Notes: generated by a model not told the origin, from the letters alone. A stretch of 64,000 nt of DNA from Haemophilus parainfluenzae ATCC 33392 (GCF_031191205.1 NZ_CP133470.1:1185501-1249500); one strand, 5' to 3'. Counted from the first letter of the stretch, positions 22,661 to 34,440 are shown. Made by a program: numbers and translations.

Positions 22661-22906
22661 TTATGCTTTTTGAGCTTCTTTTACCAAAGTTGCAACACGA
22701 TCTGAAAGTGATGCACCTTGAGCAACCCAGTGGTTTACACGCTCAAGATCAACACGAAGACGCTCTGCGTTACCTTGTGCGATTGGGTTGAAGAAACCTA
22801 CACGCTCAATGAAACGACCGTCACGTGGTGAACGACTGTCAGCTACTACGATTTGATAAAATGGGCGTTTTTTAGCTCCGCCACGAGATAAACGAATGGT
22901 TACCAT
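22661..22906 (-). CDS. rpsP: 30S ribosomal protein S16 (left copy)
   Basis: S16 is needed for 30S assembly. The 81-residue product starts [20 protein letters not shown], the standard S16 N-terminus, and follows a strong AGAGGAAGG site. It is the first gene of the operon and is identical to the copy at 32845-33090. Confidence 0.96.
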   Translation of the reverse strand: MVTIRLSRGGAKKRPFYQIVVADSRSPRDGRFIERVGFFNPIAQGNAERLRVDLERVNHWVAQGASLSDRVATLVKEAQKA

Positions 22907-23013
22907 AACCTTCCTCTAAATGTTTAATTACTAAAAGAATATTCTCAAACTCGAAAGTGATTTAAGAATATAGCTTACTTTTTTCTCTGTATATATAGAC
23001 AAAAAGCCTGAAG

Positions 23014-23041
23014 ATTTTACACTTTTTGAGCAAAAAAGCAA
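23014..23041 (-). promoter_or_regulatory. Promoter of left rpsP operon
   Basis: On the minus strand TTGCTT (23041-23036), 16 bases and TAAAAT (23019-23014) form a sigma70 promoter. A second TATATA element lies about 20 bases further on. The equivalent right-copy promoter keeps the -10 and spacer but has a different -35 (TTGGAA). This marks the edge of the duplication. Confidence 0.6.
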
Positions 23042-23082
23042 GCCAATAGCCTATTTCTACTTGAGAAATTCACCATAAAAAA

Positions 23083-23111
23083 TGACCGCACTTCATCACA
23101 AAGTGCGGTCA
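23083..23111 (-). terminator. Paired uptake-signal terminator of gdhA
   Basis: TGACCGCACTT and AAGTGCGGTCA (23101-23111) form an inverted pair of uptake-signal cores. On the minus strand it is followed by a T run, immediately downstream of gdhA. Confidence 0.85.
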
Positions 23112-23132
23112 ATTTTTCATTAATTTATTGGA

Positions 23133-24482
23133 TTAATAAACCCCTTGAGCCAACATTGCATCGGCTACTTTTACAAAGCCTGCTACGTTTGCGCCAACTA
23201 CGTAGTTAATGTTTGCTCGGCCTTCTGCTGAACCGTATTTTTTACAGTTTGCATGAATATCTAACATGATTCGATGAAGCTGTTTATCCACTTCTTCAGC
23301 TGTCCAGTATAAACGTTGTGAACTTTGCGCCATTTCTAAGCCGGATGTCGCAACACCACCCGCATTAGCTGCTTTACCTGGGCCAAATAATACACCAGCT
23401 TCTAAGAATGCTTCTGTCGCTTCGATAGTGGTTGGCATGTTTGCCCCCTCAGCGACTAATTTTACACCGTTTGCAATTAGAGCTTTAGCGTCTGAAATCT
23501 CTAATTCGTTTTGGGTTGCACAAGGAAGTGCAATATCTGCTTTCACTTCCCAAGGGCGTTTACCTGCAAAATATTGAAGACCGAATTGTTTTGCAAACTC
23601 TTCTACTCGACCACGTTTTACATTTTTGAGTTCTAATAACGCTTCTAATTTGTCACGATCAAACCCTTCAGGCAAATACACGTAACCCGCAGAGTCAGAA
23701 CAGGTTACGACTTTCGCACCGAGCGCCATCGCTTTTTCAATCGCATATTGCGCCACATTACCCGAACCGGACACTAAAACCGTTTTACCTTGGAAACTAT
23801 CCCCTTTCTCTGCAAGCATTGCTTGGGCAAAATAAACCAATCCATACCCCGTTGCTTCTGGGCGAATTAAGCTCCCACCGAATGAAAGACCACGACCAGT
23901 AAAGACACAAGCCGCTTGGTTTGATAATTTTTTCATATAGCCTGCAAGATAACCGACTTCACGACCACCTACACCAATATCACCTGCCGGCACATCGGTA
24001 TCCGGACCTACATGACGATACAATTCAGCCATTAATGCTTGGCAGAAACGCATCACTTCAGCATCTGATTTGCCTTTAGGATCAAAATCTGAGCCGCCTT
24101 TCGCACCGCCCATTGGCAATGTGGTTAAGGCATTTTTAAAGATCTGTTCAAAACCTAAGAATTTTAAGATTGATAAGTTAACGGATGGATGAAAACGCAT
24201 CCCCCCTTTAAAAGGACCAATTGCACTGTTGAATTGCACACGGAAAGCACGGTTTACTTGAACTTGACCTTTATCATCAGTCCATGCCACACGGAATTGG
24301 ATTGCGCGCTCTGGCTCAACTAAACGCTCCAGTAAAGCTTCTGAACGGTATTTAGGATTTGCTTCCAAGAAAGGCCAGATTGACGTGAAGACTTCACGAA
24401 CGGCTTGTAAAAATTCAGGTTGGTGGCCGTCACGTTGAGCCACTTTTTCAAGAAATGCGTCTAATGATGCTACTGCTGACAT
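23133..24482 (-). CDS. gdhA: NADP-specific glutamate dehydrogenase
   Basis: GdhA aminates 2-oxoglutarate to glutamate with NADPH. The 449-residue hexameric-type enzyme shows GPFKGGMRFHPSVNLS, the catalytic-lysine region LPMGGAKGGSDFDPKGKS, and the dinucleotide motif VSGSGNVAQYAIEKA. It is a single gene with its own terminator on each side, lying just inside the left copy of the inverted duplication. Confidence 0.97.
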   Translation of the reverse strand: MSAVASLDAFLEKVAQRDGHQPEFLQAVREVFTSIWPFLEANPKYRSEALLERLVEPERAIQFRVAWTDDKGQVQVNRAFRVQFNSAIGPFKGGMRFHPSVNLSILKFLGFEQIFKNALTTLPMGGAKGGSDFDPKGKSDAEVMRFCQALMAELYRHVGPDTDVPAGDIGVGGREVGYLAGYMKKLSNQAACVFTGRGLSFGGSLIRPEATGYGLVYFAQAMLAEKGDSFQGKTVLVSGSGNVAQYAIEKAMALGAKVVTCSDSAGYVYLPEGFDRDKLEALLELKNVKRGRVEEFAKQFGLQYFAGKRPWEVKADIALPCATQNELEISDAKALIANGVKLVAEGANMPTTIEATEAFLEAGVLFGPGKAANAGGVATSGLEMAQSSQRLYWTAEEVDKQLHRIMLDIHANCKKYGSAEGRANINYVVGANVAGFVKVADAMLAQGVY

Positions 24483-24628
24483 AGGATTTTCCTTCTAGTA
24501 GTGAGTTAATATGATGTGTGTAATGTTATTTTATTTATCACCGTCTTGTTGCGGCGTGTCATCAATATAACAATAGAAAAATCAACTAGGCAATAGTTTT
24601 TTTATAGAAAAAATGAAGAAAAAATAAA

Positions 24629-24659
24629 AAACGAGAAAACATTTAATATTTTCTCGTTT
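24629..24659 (-). terminator. Rho-independent terminator of hemB
   Basis: AAACGAGAAAA (24629-24639) pairs with TTTTCTCGTTT (24649-24659), followed on the minus strand by a T run. It lies between hemB and gdhA, which are both on the minus strand. The remaining 24483-24628 holds no gene that I can see and presumably carries the gdhA promoter. Confidence 0.85.
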
Positions 24660-24715
24660 TTATTAGATGAGATCTAAAATCAGCACCTAGATTAGCACTT
24701 CAAGTTAAAAAGTGC

Positions 24716-25780
<1,065 letters not shown>

Positions 25781-25794
25781 CTACGCCCATTTTC

Positions 25795-26589
25795 TTAATC
25801 TTTGTGATTCAAATCACCCTGATTTTCTACCGCACTTTCTTCATCAGTTGCCTCTTCTTCATCCTCTTTCGGTTGATAGAAACGAGCAACTAACAAGCCT
25901 AATTCAAAGAGAAGACACATTGGTACAGCAAGTAAAGTTTGAGAGAACACGTCTGGTGGCGTTAAGATCATGCCAACAAAGAATGCTCCCACAATAATAT
26001 AAGGGCGTTTTGCCGCCAATGCTTTCGTGGTTGTGACACCTGTCCAGCAAAGCAAAATAATGGCAACGGGTACTTCAAAGCACACACCGAAAGCCAAGAA
26101 TAATGCTAGCGCAAAATCAAGGTAACTGCTGATATCTGTTGCGATAGCCACCCCTTCTGGCGCGGTTTGCGTAAAGAAACTAAACACGAAAGGGAAAACA
26201 ACATAATAGGCAAACCCTACACCGCAATAGAATAAAACTGTACTGGAAAATAATAACGGATAAATTAAACGTTTTTCATGTTGATACAGTGCCGGTGCAA
26301 CAAACGCCCAAATTTGATAAAGCAAATAAGGTACAGAAATAAACACCGAAACAATCGCGGTTAATTTAATTGGCGTAAAGAAAGGCGTTTGGATATTGGT
26401 TGCAATCATCGTTGCACCTTTTGGCATCACCGCTGTTAAAGGTGCGGCGACAAAATGATAAATATCATTAGAAAAATAAACCAACGCCACAAAAACCACT
26501 AAAATACAAATTACACAACGTAATAAGCGGTTTCTGAGTTCAACAAGATGGGTAATTAACGGTTGGGAATCGTCCGTCATATTGCTCAT
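25795..26589 (-). CDS. tatC: Sec-independent protein translocase TatC
   Basis: TatC is the six-helix receptor that binds twin-arginine signal peptides. The 264-residue protein begins with the conserved [10 protein letters not shown] segment and has hydrophobic helices throughout, with [10 protein letters not shown] and [10 protein letters not shown] as typical landmarks. The C-terminal tail is acidic. It lies 9 bases after tatB in a tatABC operon with hemB downstream. Confidence 0.96.
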   Translation of the reverse strand: MSNMTDDSQPLITHLVELRNRLLRCVICILVVFVALVYFSNDIYHFVAAPLTAVMPKGATMIATNIQTPFFTPIKLTAIVSVFISVPYLLYQIWAFVAPALYQHEKRLIYPLLFSSTVLFYCGVGFAYYVVFPFVFSFFTQTAPEGVAIATDISSYLDFALALFLAFGVCFEVPVAIILLCWTGVTTTKALAAKRPYIIVGAFFVGMILTPPDVFSQTLLAVPMCLLFELGLLVARFYQPKEDEEEATDEESAVENQGDLNHKD

Positions 26590-26598
26590 AATTATTCT

Positions 26599-27204
26599 CT
26601 AGGACTTCGCTTCAGATTTGGGTGCTGGCTGTAGCTCCACATCATCCGGTGAATAGTAATCGGATAAACGCTCAGTTAATTCAGCTTGTTCATGAGGTTC
26701 AAGTGCGGTCAAATCCACTTCTGTTTTTTCAGATTCCAAAACTTCGGCAGTTTCATTCTCTGCATGTTCAGTGGATGCTGTTTCAACCGGTTTCTCTGCT
26801 GTTTCTTGTGCGCTTACCTCAAGTTTTTCCGCAGAATCAGCCGGATTTTCAGCCGCACTTTTAATTTCTTTAATTTGCTCTTCCACCGTTGTTCCTGCTG
26901 CAACCGCTTTTTCTTCTAACTCTGCACGCATTTTTTGAGCTTGCTCTTTCAGCTCTTCAACGGTTTTACTTAAGTCTGGGGAAAGCTGTTTTAGATTAAG
27001 TTGTTCCGCTTTCTTAATACTATCTTGCAACTCTTGCAATTTAAGCTCTTGTTTTAATTCATTTTGAACATTAGCTGCCAATCCACGGATCGTTTTCACC
27101 CAGCCCATTACCGTGCGAATAGCCACAGGTAAACGCTTAGGGCCTAGCACTACTAAGCCCACAAGCATCAATAAAACAAGTTCGGAAAAACCAATATCAA
27201 ACAC
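26599..27204 (-). CDS. tatB: Sec-independent protein translocase TatB
   Basis: TatB partners TatC in signal-peptide recognition. The 201-residue protein starts [26 protein letters not shown], with one membrane helix and the conserved LGPKRLP hinge. An amphipathic helix follows, then a long acidic low-complexity tail. The tail encodes an uptake-signal core (about 26701). It starts two bases after tatA. Confidence 0.95.
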   Translation of the reverse strand: MFDIGFSELVLLMLVGLVVLGPKRLPVAIRTVMGWVKTIRGLAANVQNELKQELKLQELQDSIKKAEQLNLKQLSPDLSKTVEELKEQAQKMRAELEEKAVAAGTTVEEQIKEIKSAAENPADSAEKLEVSAQETAEKPVETASTEHAENETAEVLESEKTEVDLTALEPHEQAELTERLSDYYSPDDVELQPAPKSEAKS

Positions 27205-27206
27205 GG

Positions 27207-27437
27207 TTATGCCTGTTCTTTATCTTTTACAGTTTCAGTTTTTTCAGCGGTGGTTGTACCGTCTTTAATTTGAGTAAACTCAGCATCCTTTTTCGGCTCG
27301 TCATCAGACATCGCTTTTTTAAAGCCTTTTACCGCTGCGCCAAGATCAGATCCCGCATTGCGTAATTTTTTGGTACCAAATACTAATAAAATCACGACTA
27401 ATAAAATAATCATTTGTGCTGGGGATAAACCAAACAT
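27207..27437 (-). CDS. tatA: Sec-independent protein translocase TatA
   Basis: TatA oligomerises to form the translocation path. The 76-residue protein has one N-terminal membrane helix, the hinge [16 protein letters not shown] and an amphipathic helix [15 protein letters not shown]. It is the first gene of tatABC, preceded by a CGGAG site. Confidence 0.95.
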   Translation of the reverse strand: MFGLSPAQMIILLVVILLVFGTKKLRNAGSDLGAAVKGFKKAMSDDEPKKDAEFTQIKDGTTTAEKTETVKDKEQA

Positions 27438-27518
27438 AGAAAAACTCCGTTAGAATTAAATTGAAAATTTGGGCTTGAATATACTCTTTTTATGCATTTG
27501 TCTCAAGAGGTAATTTTA

Positions 27519-27559
27519 AAAGTGCGGTCAAAAAATTAGAGGATTTTCAACCGCACTTT
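27519..27559. terminator. Paired uptake-signal inverted repeat
   Basis: AAAGTGCGGT (27519-27528 region) and ACCGCACTTT (27550-27559) form a stem between tatA and the betT remnant. It probably terminates leftward transcription from betT. Confidence 0.65.
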
Positions 27560-27602
27560 AGTCTTATTATTCAGCCAGTTCTGTTTGCTCATGAGACAGG
27601 AA

Positions 27603-29087
27603 TTATGAAATAACAAAATCCAGTTCTTTCATGTATCGCTCATAACATTGCAAGATATCTACAATCAAATCCTCTTCATTTGTAATACTCAAAGGATAAC
27701 CTTCCAATTGAATATTGGTTGAAACCATTAATGCATGATGGACTTGTGCAGTTTCAGGCTCAGGCTTCTCGAACAAGGTAATTTGGTAAAAAAAATCTTC
27801 TGCTAAACCATTTTCAATAGAAAGAACCAGTTGATTATTATCACGACCAAAATGTTACTGTAAGGTCACATTTAAACCATAGGTACCGATGAGTAACTGA
27901 CGCAACTCTCTCATTGCCAAAAGCGCCGTTGTTTTTAAATGTAAAATGGCATCATCTCGCTTAGGTTCAATCACTAACTGTCTTAAACGGCTACGCCAGT
28001 TTGCACCTGTCCACAAATCTGAAACCTCTGTGGAATAATATTGACGCTCAAATCGTAAACCTTTCAACAAACTCCATGCCATCACTGACATCAACAGAGC
28101 GAAAGGTAAAGAAAAAAACAACATCGTTGATTGGAGTATTTCAATACCACCAAAAAGGTAAAGAACAAACGTAACTGCTGACAATAGCCCACCCCAAAAC
28201 ATAGATTGCCAACGAGGTGAAACCTGGCTTTTGTCTTCAATTGCGATATTATTAAGCGTATAAATACCAAAGTTAATGGTTACAATAAAAAAGAGTGTGA
28301 TAATAAATAAAGCTAACGTTTTAGTTAAACCGGAATAGGGTAAATAACTCAAAAAATCAAAAAGAAGTGCTCCCACATCATTTACAGCTCGACCTAATGC
28401 CCCCTTAGCAAGATGCTCATTCACCCAAATTGCTCCATTACCAAATACCGTGAACCACAAAACGAAGAATAAACTTGGCACCATCAATACGCCGAAAATA
28501 AACTCCCGCAAAGTTCGTCCGCGAGAAATCCGTGCGATAAAAATCCCAAAGCCAGGCGCCCATGAAAACCACCATGCCCAGTAAAAAACCGTCCAATCCA
28601 TAAACCAATCTAGATGTTCTACATCATAGGCATAAGCCTTGAAGCCGACTCTAATTAAACCGCTTAAATAGGTACCAATATTTTCCGTAAAAGCCGAAAT
28701 TAAATATATTGTTGGACCGAATAGCAAAACCAATAGCATAAAGAGAAAGGTAACGCCTAGATTTAGCTCACTAAGAATACGGAACCCGTTGGCAATCCCT
28801 TGCAGTGAAATTAAGATAGCAATGATAAAAACACTCACTAAAATAAGGGGAACCAAATACGATGAGTTATCCAATAAATGCATTGAATGGAATGCTGCAG
28901 CCAACCGAATCGCACTGTAACCTAAGGTTGCGACTACGCCAAATAAGGTAGTACAAATCCCGAGAATATCAATGATATCCCCTACTTTTCCATTAATCTT
29001 TTCTTTCAGTAAGGGATAAAAACAAGAGCGTAAAGAAATTGAAAAAGGCTTGATGGGGGCAAGTATCCGTTTACAGACAGTCCCCAT
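27603..29087 (-). pseudogene. Decayed BCCT-family choline/betaine transporter (betT-like)
   Basis: The frame from 29087 encodes 410 residues of a BCCT transporter. It includes the family signature WFMDWTVFYWAWWFSWAPGF and ISRGRTLREF. The roughly 190 N-terminal residues expected of BetT are missing. Homology begins around PFSISLRSCFYPLLKEKI, and the apparent start MGTVCKRIL is not family-like. An in-frame TAA at 27855 interrupts the cytoplasmic C-terminal domain, which continues in the same frame to a second stop at 27603-27605 (HFGRDNNQLVLSIENG, then LEGYPLSITNEEDL). Two independent lesions indicate a pseudogene. The truncated 5' end abuts a dead transposase. Confidence 0.85.
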
Positions 29088-29119
29088 TTAAAGCCAGCGC
29101 TAATAAGAACGAAAAACAT

Positions 29120-29720
29120 AATAAAAAGTATAAGGTACGAGTCAGTCAGTATATTGATATGCTCAACCAAGATGTGGTGAAAATACGAAAAAAGGAAAGA
29201 AGCCGTTAAAAGCGAGTGAAAAAGTGACAGAAATCAAAGATATCAAGGCAAGCATAGGATTATTTTAAATACCTTTGCATCGGGCAGGTAATGTCAATGA
29301 CAACTACCCCTATATTGCCCACCTTGATTCCTCGACATAACGCTTTCAGCCCCCCCAAAAAAGCCGTCGGGCTTGATGCTGGCTATTTTACCGTCCCTAT
29401 CACAGAAAGCTTGGCTCGCCGAGAGGTTATTAGTGTATTTGATTATCGTCGCCCGACAAAAATAAAAAGCCGAAAGGCTGATTACCTGACACACTTATCA
29501 AGCTACGATAGAAAACGCCAATGCAGTTAAGTCATCGGAGCAAGGGAAAAACTCTACAAACGTCTAGCAAAAATGGTTGAGCATAACTTTACGGAAGCAG
29601 AACAACACCATAGACATAGTTATGCCCATTACAGAGGTTCGTCGAAAGTACACATGCAAGCAAGCACAAAATATCAAGAAAATGCCCTTGTGATATGGGC
29701 TTTTTTACGCTTTTTATAAT
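29120..29720 (+). pseudogene. Degenerate IS1182-family transposase remnant
   Basis: Three fragments of an IS1182-type DDE transposase lie in order on the plus strand. The first is GKKPLKASEKVTEIKD (from 29194, frame 1). The second is AVGLDAGYFTVPITESL with FDYRRPTK (about 29360-29460, frame 2). The third, after an in-frame stop at 29528, is MVEHNFTEAEQHHRHSYAHY with RGSSKVHMQ, corresponding to the catalytic-Glu region. A frameshift and stops make it inactive. No terminal repeats are visible. It probably caused the loss of the 5' end of betT. Confidence 0.7.
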
Positions 29721-29825
29721 TCAGACTTTATTAATATGAGGTAATGGTAAAAACTCTACGAAACTGACTGCTTGAATGGCAATCTAAAGTGAAATGTAAT
29801 AGAAAGAGATAAAACGACAAAAAAT

Positions 29826-29862
29826 AAACCCACCTTTACCAGATGGTCTATAAAGTGGGTTT
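29826..29862 (-). terminator. Rho-independent terminator of nadN
   Basis: AAACCCAC (29826-29833) pairs with GTGGGTTT (29855-29862). On the minus strand it is followed by ATTTTTTG, 57 bases after the nadN stop. Confidence 0.75.
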
Positions 29863-29918
29863 GCCTGAGGTATAAAATCGAGTGTTAAATACGCGCTATT
29901 TTCAATATATTTTAGCTT

Positions 29919-31730
29919 TTATTTTTTAGGTAACGCATCAGTTGAAGCATTAAATTTCACATTTGATGAAGTATAAGCCTCAAAGTGCGGATGTTTTTTC
30001 ATAAATTTAATGAAACTTTCCGCATCAGGCAAGTATGTATCAACGCCTTCATATTTTGGATCGTTAAATAATTTACCAAACGTTTTATAACCATCTTTAC
30101 CGCTAGCTACATAAGCATTGGTACCAACGAGATAACGTTTATTATCATCAATTGGTTCCCATTGTTGGGTTTGTTTATTCAATACTTCCACGCTGACTAA
30201 ACGTTTACCTTCCGCATTTGGTGTTTCATTAGCTTCGTAACGAATACCTGCGCCATAAGGGAATGCCCCTGTAGAGCCATCAACTAAAGCAAATTGCATT
30301 GCATCTTCAAGCACTTGTTTCACTAATGAACCTTCCATTTTATAGGTATATAAGGTATTCCCGAAAGGCAAGAAAGTATAAGCATCATTAAAAGTCACAT
30401 TGCCTGGTAAAATATCTGCGCGTACACCACCCGCATTTTGAATCGTTAAATCCACCGTTTTTAGTTCATTATACATTGTTTCTGCAATAAAACGCGTTGC
30501 GATAGAACCTTCTGGATTAGAGCCTGCTTTATTTGGGATACGGTTCGCTGAACCACCCGGCATTGCAGAACCAGTGATGACACCAACAATTTCTTGCGCT
30601 AAACGATCTTTTTCACTTTTATATTTTGAAATAAGCATGTCTGTTTTTGCATCATGATCATCAAGTGAAATACTCTTCATTGATTTTAAAGTATCAAGCG
30701 CTTTTTTACGTTCATCGCCTGTTAATTCAGTCCATTTACCTTCCGCATTTTTCACTTGAAGTTTATGAGAACTCATTAACACATGAGGAATTTTACGAGT
30801 AATAGACGCAATACCTTCAGGGCTGAATTTAACACCTAAGTCACCCACCACAGCAGAATAAGCCCAACCTTCCATTACAAATACAGGTTCACCATTCGGA
30901 TTTTTAAATTCAAGTGGATATTCATAGATTACTGGCAATTTTAAACCACGTAATTCATCATTTCCGTATAAATAATGTGAATCGCCAGTAACGATCACAT
31001 CAATATCATTTACTTTTTGAGCGATTTCGATATTTTTTTCACTTCCTGCATGTGAAAGTAAGATGATTTTATTAATACCTTGTTGTTTTAGCGCATTTGC
31101 CATAATTTGCGCAGTAGCAATTTCATCATAGAACTTCACATCTTTACCTGGTGAAGAGGAATTAACCGTTTTATTCACGGTATCTAAACCGATAATAGCA
31201 ATTTTTTCTCCATCCACAGTGAAAATATCGTAAGGTTTCCATTTGTTATATAAAATTGAATTTTTATCAGGAATAACATTGGCTGAAAGTACTGGGATTT
31301 TTAATGGCTCGAGTAGTTTTAATAAACCTTCATTACCCGCATCAAATTCATGGTTACCCAAAGTAAAATAATGGAAATTACCAGCATTCATGACAGCCGC
31401 ATCAGCAGAACCACCAAAAAGGGTGAAATACAGCGTACCGGTAATCGCATCACCTGCATGTAGCACTAATGGATTTTTATACTTTTTACGTAACTCATAA
31501 AGTTTCCCATTCACAGCAGAAAAACCACCAATATCAACCTTTGTTTGTTGACCATTTAAATTAATTCTCGCTTCGTGCGGTTCCAAGTAAGAATGGTGGT
31601 CGTTAATATGTAAGATACTTAACTCCACAGCTTTATGTGCTTGCGGCGCTTCTTTAGCAAAGGCTGCACCTGAGCAAAGCATTGCTAACGCACTAACTGC
31701 AAAGGTAACTGATTTTTTAGATAAAAACAT
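29919..31730 (-). CDS. nadN: Periplasmic NAD nucleotidase / 5'-nucleotidase NadN
   Basis: In Haemophilus NadN hydrolyses external NAD to NMN and then nicotinamide riboside, the form taken up by V-factor-dependent strains. The 603-residue protein has a signal peptide ending GAAFA. Metallophosphoesterase motifs follow: HINDHHSYLEPHE, HAGDAITGTLYF, LGNHEFDAGNEG, LLSHAGSEKN and GDSHYLYG. The C-terminal nucleotidase domain carries NAGGVRADI and NAYVASGKDGYKTFG. It is downstream of an exported protein of unknown function on the same strand. Confidence 0.93.
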   Translation of the reverse strand: MFLSKKSVTFAVSALAMLCSGAAFAKEAPQAHKAVELSILHINDHHSYLEPHEARINLNGQQTKVDIGGFSAVNGKLYELRKKYKNPLVLHAGDAITGTLYFTLFGGSADAAVMNAGNFHYFTLGNHEFDAGNEGLLKLLEPLKIPVLSANVIPDKNSILYNKWKPYDIFTVDGEKIAIIGLDTVNKTVNSSSPGKDVKFYDEIATAQIMANALKQQGINKIILLSHAGSEKNIEIAQKVNDIDVIVTGDSHYLYGNDELRGLKLPVIYEYPLEFKNPNGEPVFVMEGWAYSAVVGDLGVKFSPEGIASITRKIPHVLMSSHKLQVKNAEGKWTELTGDERKKALDTLKSMKSISLDDHDAKTDMLISKYKSEKDRLAQEIVGVITGSAMPGGSANRIPNKAGSNPEGSIATRFIAETMYNELKTVDLTIQNAGGVRADILPGNVTFNDAYTFLPFGNTLYTYKMEGSLVKQVLEDAMQFALVDGSTGAFPYGAGIRYEANETPNAEGKRLVSVEVLNKQTQQWEPIDDNKRYLVGTNAYVASGKDGYKTFGKLFNDPKYEGVDTYLPDAESFIKFMKKHPHFEAYTSSNVKFNASTDALPKK

Positions 31731-31754
31731 AATGGCTCCTTGTGAGTAAACGGA

Positions 31755-32534
31755 TTAATTTAAGCCTTCAAGCATTGCTTGGAAAGTCTTATAACGAATA
31801 GCATAGTTATTGTGTTGAAGATTTTCACGTGCTTGATCCAAATACGAAAAATCATCAACCTCCACCCCTTTAAATTGGCGAGCAAACATCATATTGGCTA
31901 GAGCGAGGCGGGGCTTAATTTCAGAAGAAGGGGTTATCAAACTCACTCGATTCTCAGTAATAGAAAAAGTTGTTTGATTAGGAAAATCTTGACGCATCTG
32001 TTCAATAATTTTTTGAAATATGCCTTTAGCATCCAAAGACAATAATATAATTTGATCTGGTTTGGCTCCCCGTTCTATTAAAGCCTGAACAAATTGCTCC
32101 GAATTATCTGTTTGACGAATATAAATTTTTGCCTGCTCATTCGCTAAAAAAGACACCAGTAAGTTTTTCTTCATTTCCTGAATTAAATTAGCATCGCCAG
32201 TATTTATCGGTTCAAAGTATAAATAATCAAGAAATTTAGGGGTGAGATTTTTATCTGTTTTAAAAATGCGAGTGAGGATTTTTTCGCTTATTTGGATCTG
32301 ATTATCAAGAAATTGGGGAGGTAAAGAAAAAAGTGCGGTGAGTTTTTTCTGTAAAATAGAAATTTGTTGCTTTTCTTGTTTAGCTAAAGCGATTGAAAAT
32401 TGTTGCTTTAAAGCCTCAGCGGACTCAGTAGATATTGATTGGTGAGAAGACGAAGGAGGACTCGCTATCACAGATTGTTGAATGCCAATACATGACGCTA
32501 ATCCAAGTAACACAGAATGAAAACTGATTTTCAT
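31755..32534 (-). CDS. Hypothetical exported protein upstream of nadN
   Basis: I do not recognise this protein of about 259 residues. From ATG 32534 ([20 protein letters not shown]) it has a hydrophobic N-terminal export signal with a cysteine at residue 11. A Ser-rich linker and a mostly helical body follow, with no catalytic motif I can name. An ATG at 32546 lies within the GAGGT ribosome site and is less likely. The 24-base gap to nadN suggests a shared operon, perhaps a periplasmic partner, but that is inference. Confidence 0.75.
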   Translation of the reverse strand: MKISFHSVLLGLASCIGIQQSVIASPPSSSHQSISTESAEALKQQFSIALAKQEKQQISILQKKLTALFSLPPQFLDNQIQISEKILTRIFKTDKNLTPKFLDYLYFEPINTGDANLIQEMKKNLLVSFLANEQAKIYIRQTDNSEQFVQALIERGAKPDQIILLSLDAKGIFQKIIEQMRQDFPNQTTFSITENRVSLITPSSEIKPRLALANMMFARQFKGVEVDDFSYLDQARENLQHNNYAIRYKTFQAMLEGLN

Positions 32535-32709
32535 AATAAACCTCATTTAACTGATATTTTATCAATATAAAATACCGCTTAACGCGTAAACTTGACCTAA
32601 AACTATTTGAGAGTTTCTTAGATTATACGTAAAACAAAATTGCATGTGAATGATAATGTTTACTTTTTCAAGAGAATATAACGTACTTATTAGAATGCTC
32701 ATCCAAAAC

Positions 32710-32737
32710 TTGGAATTTTGCTCAAAAAGTATAAAAT
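32710..32737 (+). promoter_or_regulatory. Promoter of right rpsP operon
   Basis: TTGGAA (32710-32715), 16 bases and TAAAAT (32732-32737) match the spacing of the left-copy promoter but with an unrelated -35 hexamer. TATATA near 32755 is shared by both copies. Confidence 0.6.
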
Positions 32738-32844
32738 TCGCAGGCTTTTTGTCTATATATACAGAGAAAAAAGTAAGCTATATTCTTAAATCACTTTCGA
32801 GTTTGAGAATATTCTTTTAGTAATTAAACATTTAGAGGAAGGTT

Positions 32845-33090
32845 ATGGTAACCATTCGTTTATCTCGTGGCGGAGCTAAAAAACGCCCATTTTATCAAAT
32901 CGTAGTAGCTGACAGTCGTTCACCACGTGACGGTCGTTTCATTGAGCGTGTAGGTTTCTTCAACCCAATCGCACAAGGTAACGCAGAGCGTCTTCGTGTT
33001 GATCTTGAGCGTGTAAACCACTGGGTTGCTCAAGGTGCATCACTTTCAGATCGTGTTGCAACTTTGGTAAAAGAAGCTCAAAAAGCATAA
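32845..33090 (+). CDS. rpsP: 30S ribosomal protein S16 (right copy)
   Basis: The 81-residue S16 is identical to the left copy, with the same AGAGGAAGG ribosome site. It is the first gene of an intact four-gene operon transcribed away from nadN, which lies on the opposite strand, so this copy and the nadN unit are divergent. Confidence 0.96.
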   Translation: MVTIRLSRGGAKKRPFYQIVVADSRSPRDGRFIERVGFFNPIAQGNAERLRVDLERVNHWVAQGASLSDRVATLVKEAQKA

Positions 33091-33134
33091 TCTCGCTTTT
33101 TGATTTAGTTCTTAAACTAAGATAGGTGAAAAAT

Positions 33135-33662
33135 ATGGAACAACAACGCATTGAAGTTGTGGGCAAATTAGGCTCAACCTACGGTATCCGTGGGTGGTTA
33201 CGTATTTATTCATCAACAGAACAAGCTGAAAGCATTTTTGATTATCAACCTTGGTTTTTAAAAATCAAAGGTGAATGGCAGCCAACTGAATTAGAAAACT
33301 GGCGTCATCATAATCACGAAATCATCGTTAAATTAAAAGGCGTTGATGATCGTGAAGCTGCACAAACTTTAGCGAATGTTGAAATTGGTGTGGATTTATC
33401 TGTTTTCCCTGAACTGGAAGAAGGCGATTATTACTGGCACGATTTAATCGGTTGTTCAGTCGTCAACCTAGAAGGTTATACAATGGGAACGGTAACAGAG
33501 ATGATGGAAACCGGTTCTAATGATGTGTTAGTGGTTAAAGCCAATACTAAAGATGCTTTTGGGAAACAAGAGCGGTTAATTCCGTTTTTGTATGAACAAG
33601 TAGTTAAAAGAGTCGATCTCACCACGAAAACAATTGAAGTGGATTGGGACGCTGGTTTCTAA
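33135..33662 (+). CDS. rimM: Ribosome maturation factor RimM (right copy)
   Basis: The product is identical to the left RimM (175 residues from ATG 33135). RimM binds S19 and the 30S head during assembly and is functionally linked to S16 and TrmD, its operon partners. Confidence 0.95.
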   Translation: MEQQRIEVVGKLGSTYGIRGWLRIYSSTEQAESIFDYQPWFLKIKGEWQPTELENWRHHNHEIIVKLKGVDDREAAQTLANVEIGVDLSVFPELEEGDYYWHDLIGCSVVNLEGYTMGTVTEMMETGSNDVLVVKANTKDAFGKQERLIPFLYEQVVKRVDLTTKTIEVDWDAGF

Positions 33663-33699
33663 TCTCAAGTATGCACAAACGTAATGTAGTAGGCTTTTT

Positions 33700-34440
33700 A
33701 TGTGGATAGGGGTAATTTCATTGTTCCCCGAAATGTTTAAAGCGATTACGGAATTTGGGGTTACAGGTAAAGCCGTAAAACACAATCTTCTGCAAGTGGA
33801 ATGTTGGAATCCAAGAGATTTTACATTCGACAAGCATAAAACCGTGGATGACCGTCCTTATGGTGGTGGTCCGGGAATGCTGATGATGGTGCAACCTTTA
33901 CGGGATGCGATTCATGCTGCGAGAGCAGCTGCAGGAGAAGGCGCAAAGGTGATTTACCTTTCGCCACAAGGACGTAAACTCGATCAAGGTGGCATAACGG
34001 AACTTGCTCAAAATCAGAAATTGATTTTGGTATGTGGACGTTACGAAGGTATTGATGAGCGATTGATTCAAACTGAAATTGATGAAGAATGGTCAATCGG
34101 CGATTACGTTCTGACCGGTGGGGAATTGCCGGCAATGACATTAATTGATGCTGTTGCGCGATTTATTCCCGGTGTATTAGGCAAACAAGCTTCGGCAGAA
34201 GAGGATTCTTTTGCAGATGGTTTATTAGATTGCCCGCATTACACCAGACCGGAAGTGTTAGAAGGATTAACGGTACCGCCCGTGCTGATGTCGGGACACC
34301 ACGAAGAAATTCGGAAATGGCGATTAAAACAATCGCTACAAAGAACGTGGCTCCGACGCCCTGAGCTCTTAGAAGGCCTAGCTCTGACTGACGAACAACG
34401 TAAGCTGTTAAAAGAAGCGCAAGCCGAATATAACAGTTAG
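33700..34440 (+). CDS. trmD: tRNA (guanine-N1-)-methyltransferase TrmD (right copy)
   Basis: The 246 residues are identical to the left copy, including knot motifs [11 protein letters not shown] and [15 protein letters not shown]. The gene is intact, so nothing in the sequence says which copy is dispensable. Confidence 0.96.
   Translation: MWIGVISLFPEMFKAITEFGVTGKAVKHNLLQVECWNPRDFTFDKHKTVDDRPYGGGPGMLMMVQPLRDAIHAARAAAGEGAKVIYLSPQGRKLDQGGITELAQNQKLILVCGRYEGIDERLIQTEIDEEWSIGDYVLTGGELPAMTLIDAVARFIPGVLGKQASAEEDSFADGLLDCPHYTRPEVLEGLTVPPVLMSGHHEEIRKWRLKQSLQRTWLRRPELLEGLALTDEQRKLLKEAQAEYNS

Larger units (their letters stand above)
20922..23010. repeat. Left copy of 2.09-kb inverted duplication (rpsP-rimM-trmD-rplS)
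   Basis: This block is the reverse complement of 32741-34829. Coordinates of the two copies sum to 55751 at every point I compared across all four genes and their intergenic gaps, so no indels separate them. I saw no base differences in the stretches read side by side. Identity stops two bases beyond the rplS stop on one side and about 104 bases upstream of rpsP on the other. Weaker similarity continues into the promoter and terminator. Confidence 0.93.

Noticed and set aside
29291..29530. A real 79-residue gene upstream of the nadN terminator
   Set aside because: The frame is the middle part of a broken IS1182-type transposase whose neighbouring fragments lie in other frames or beyond a stop.
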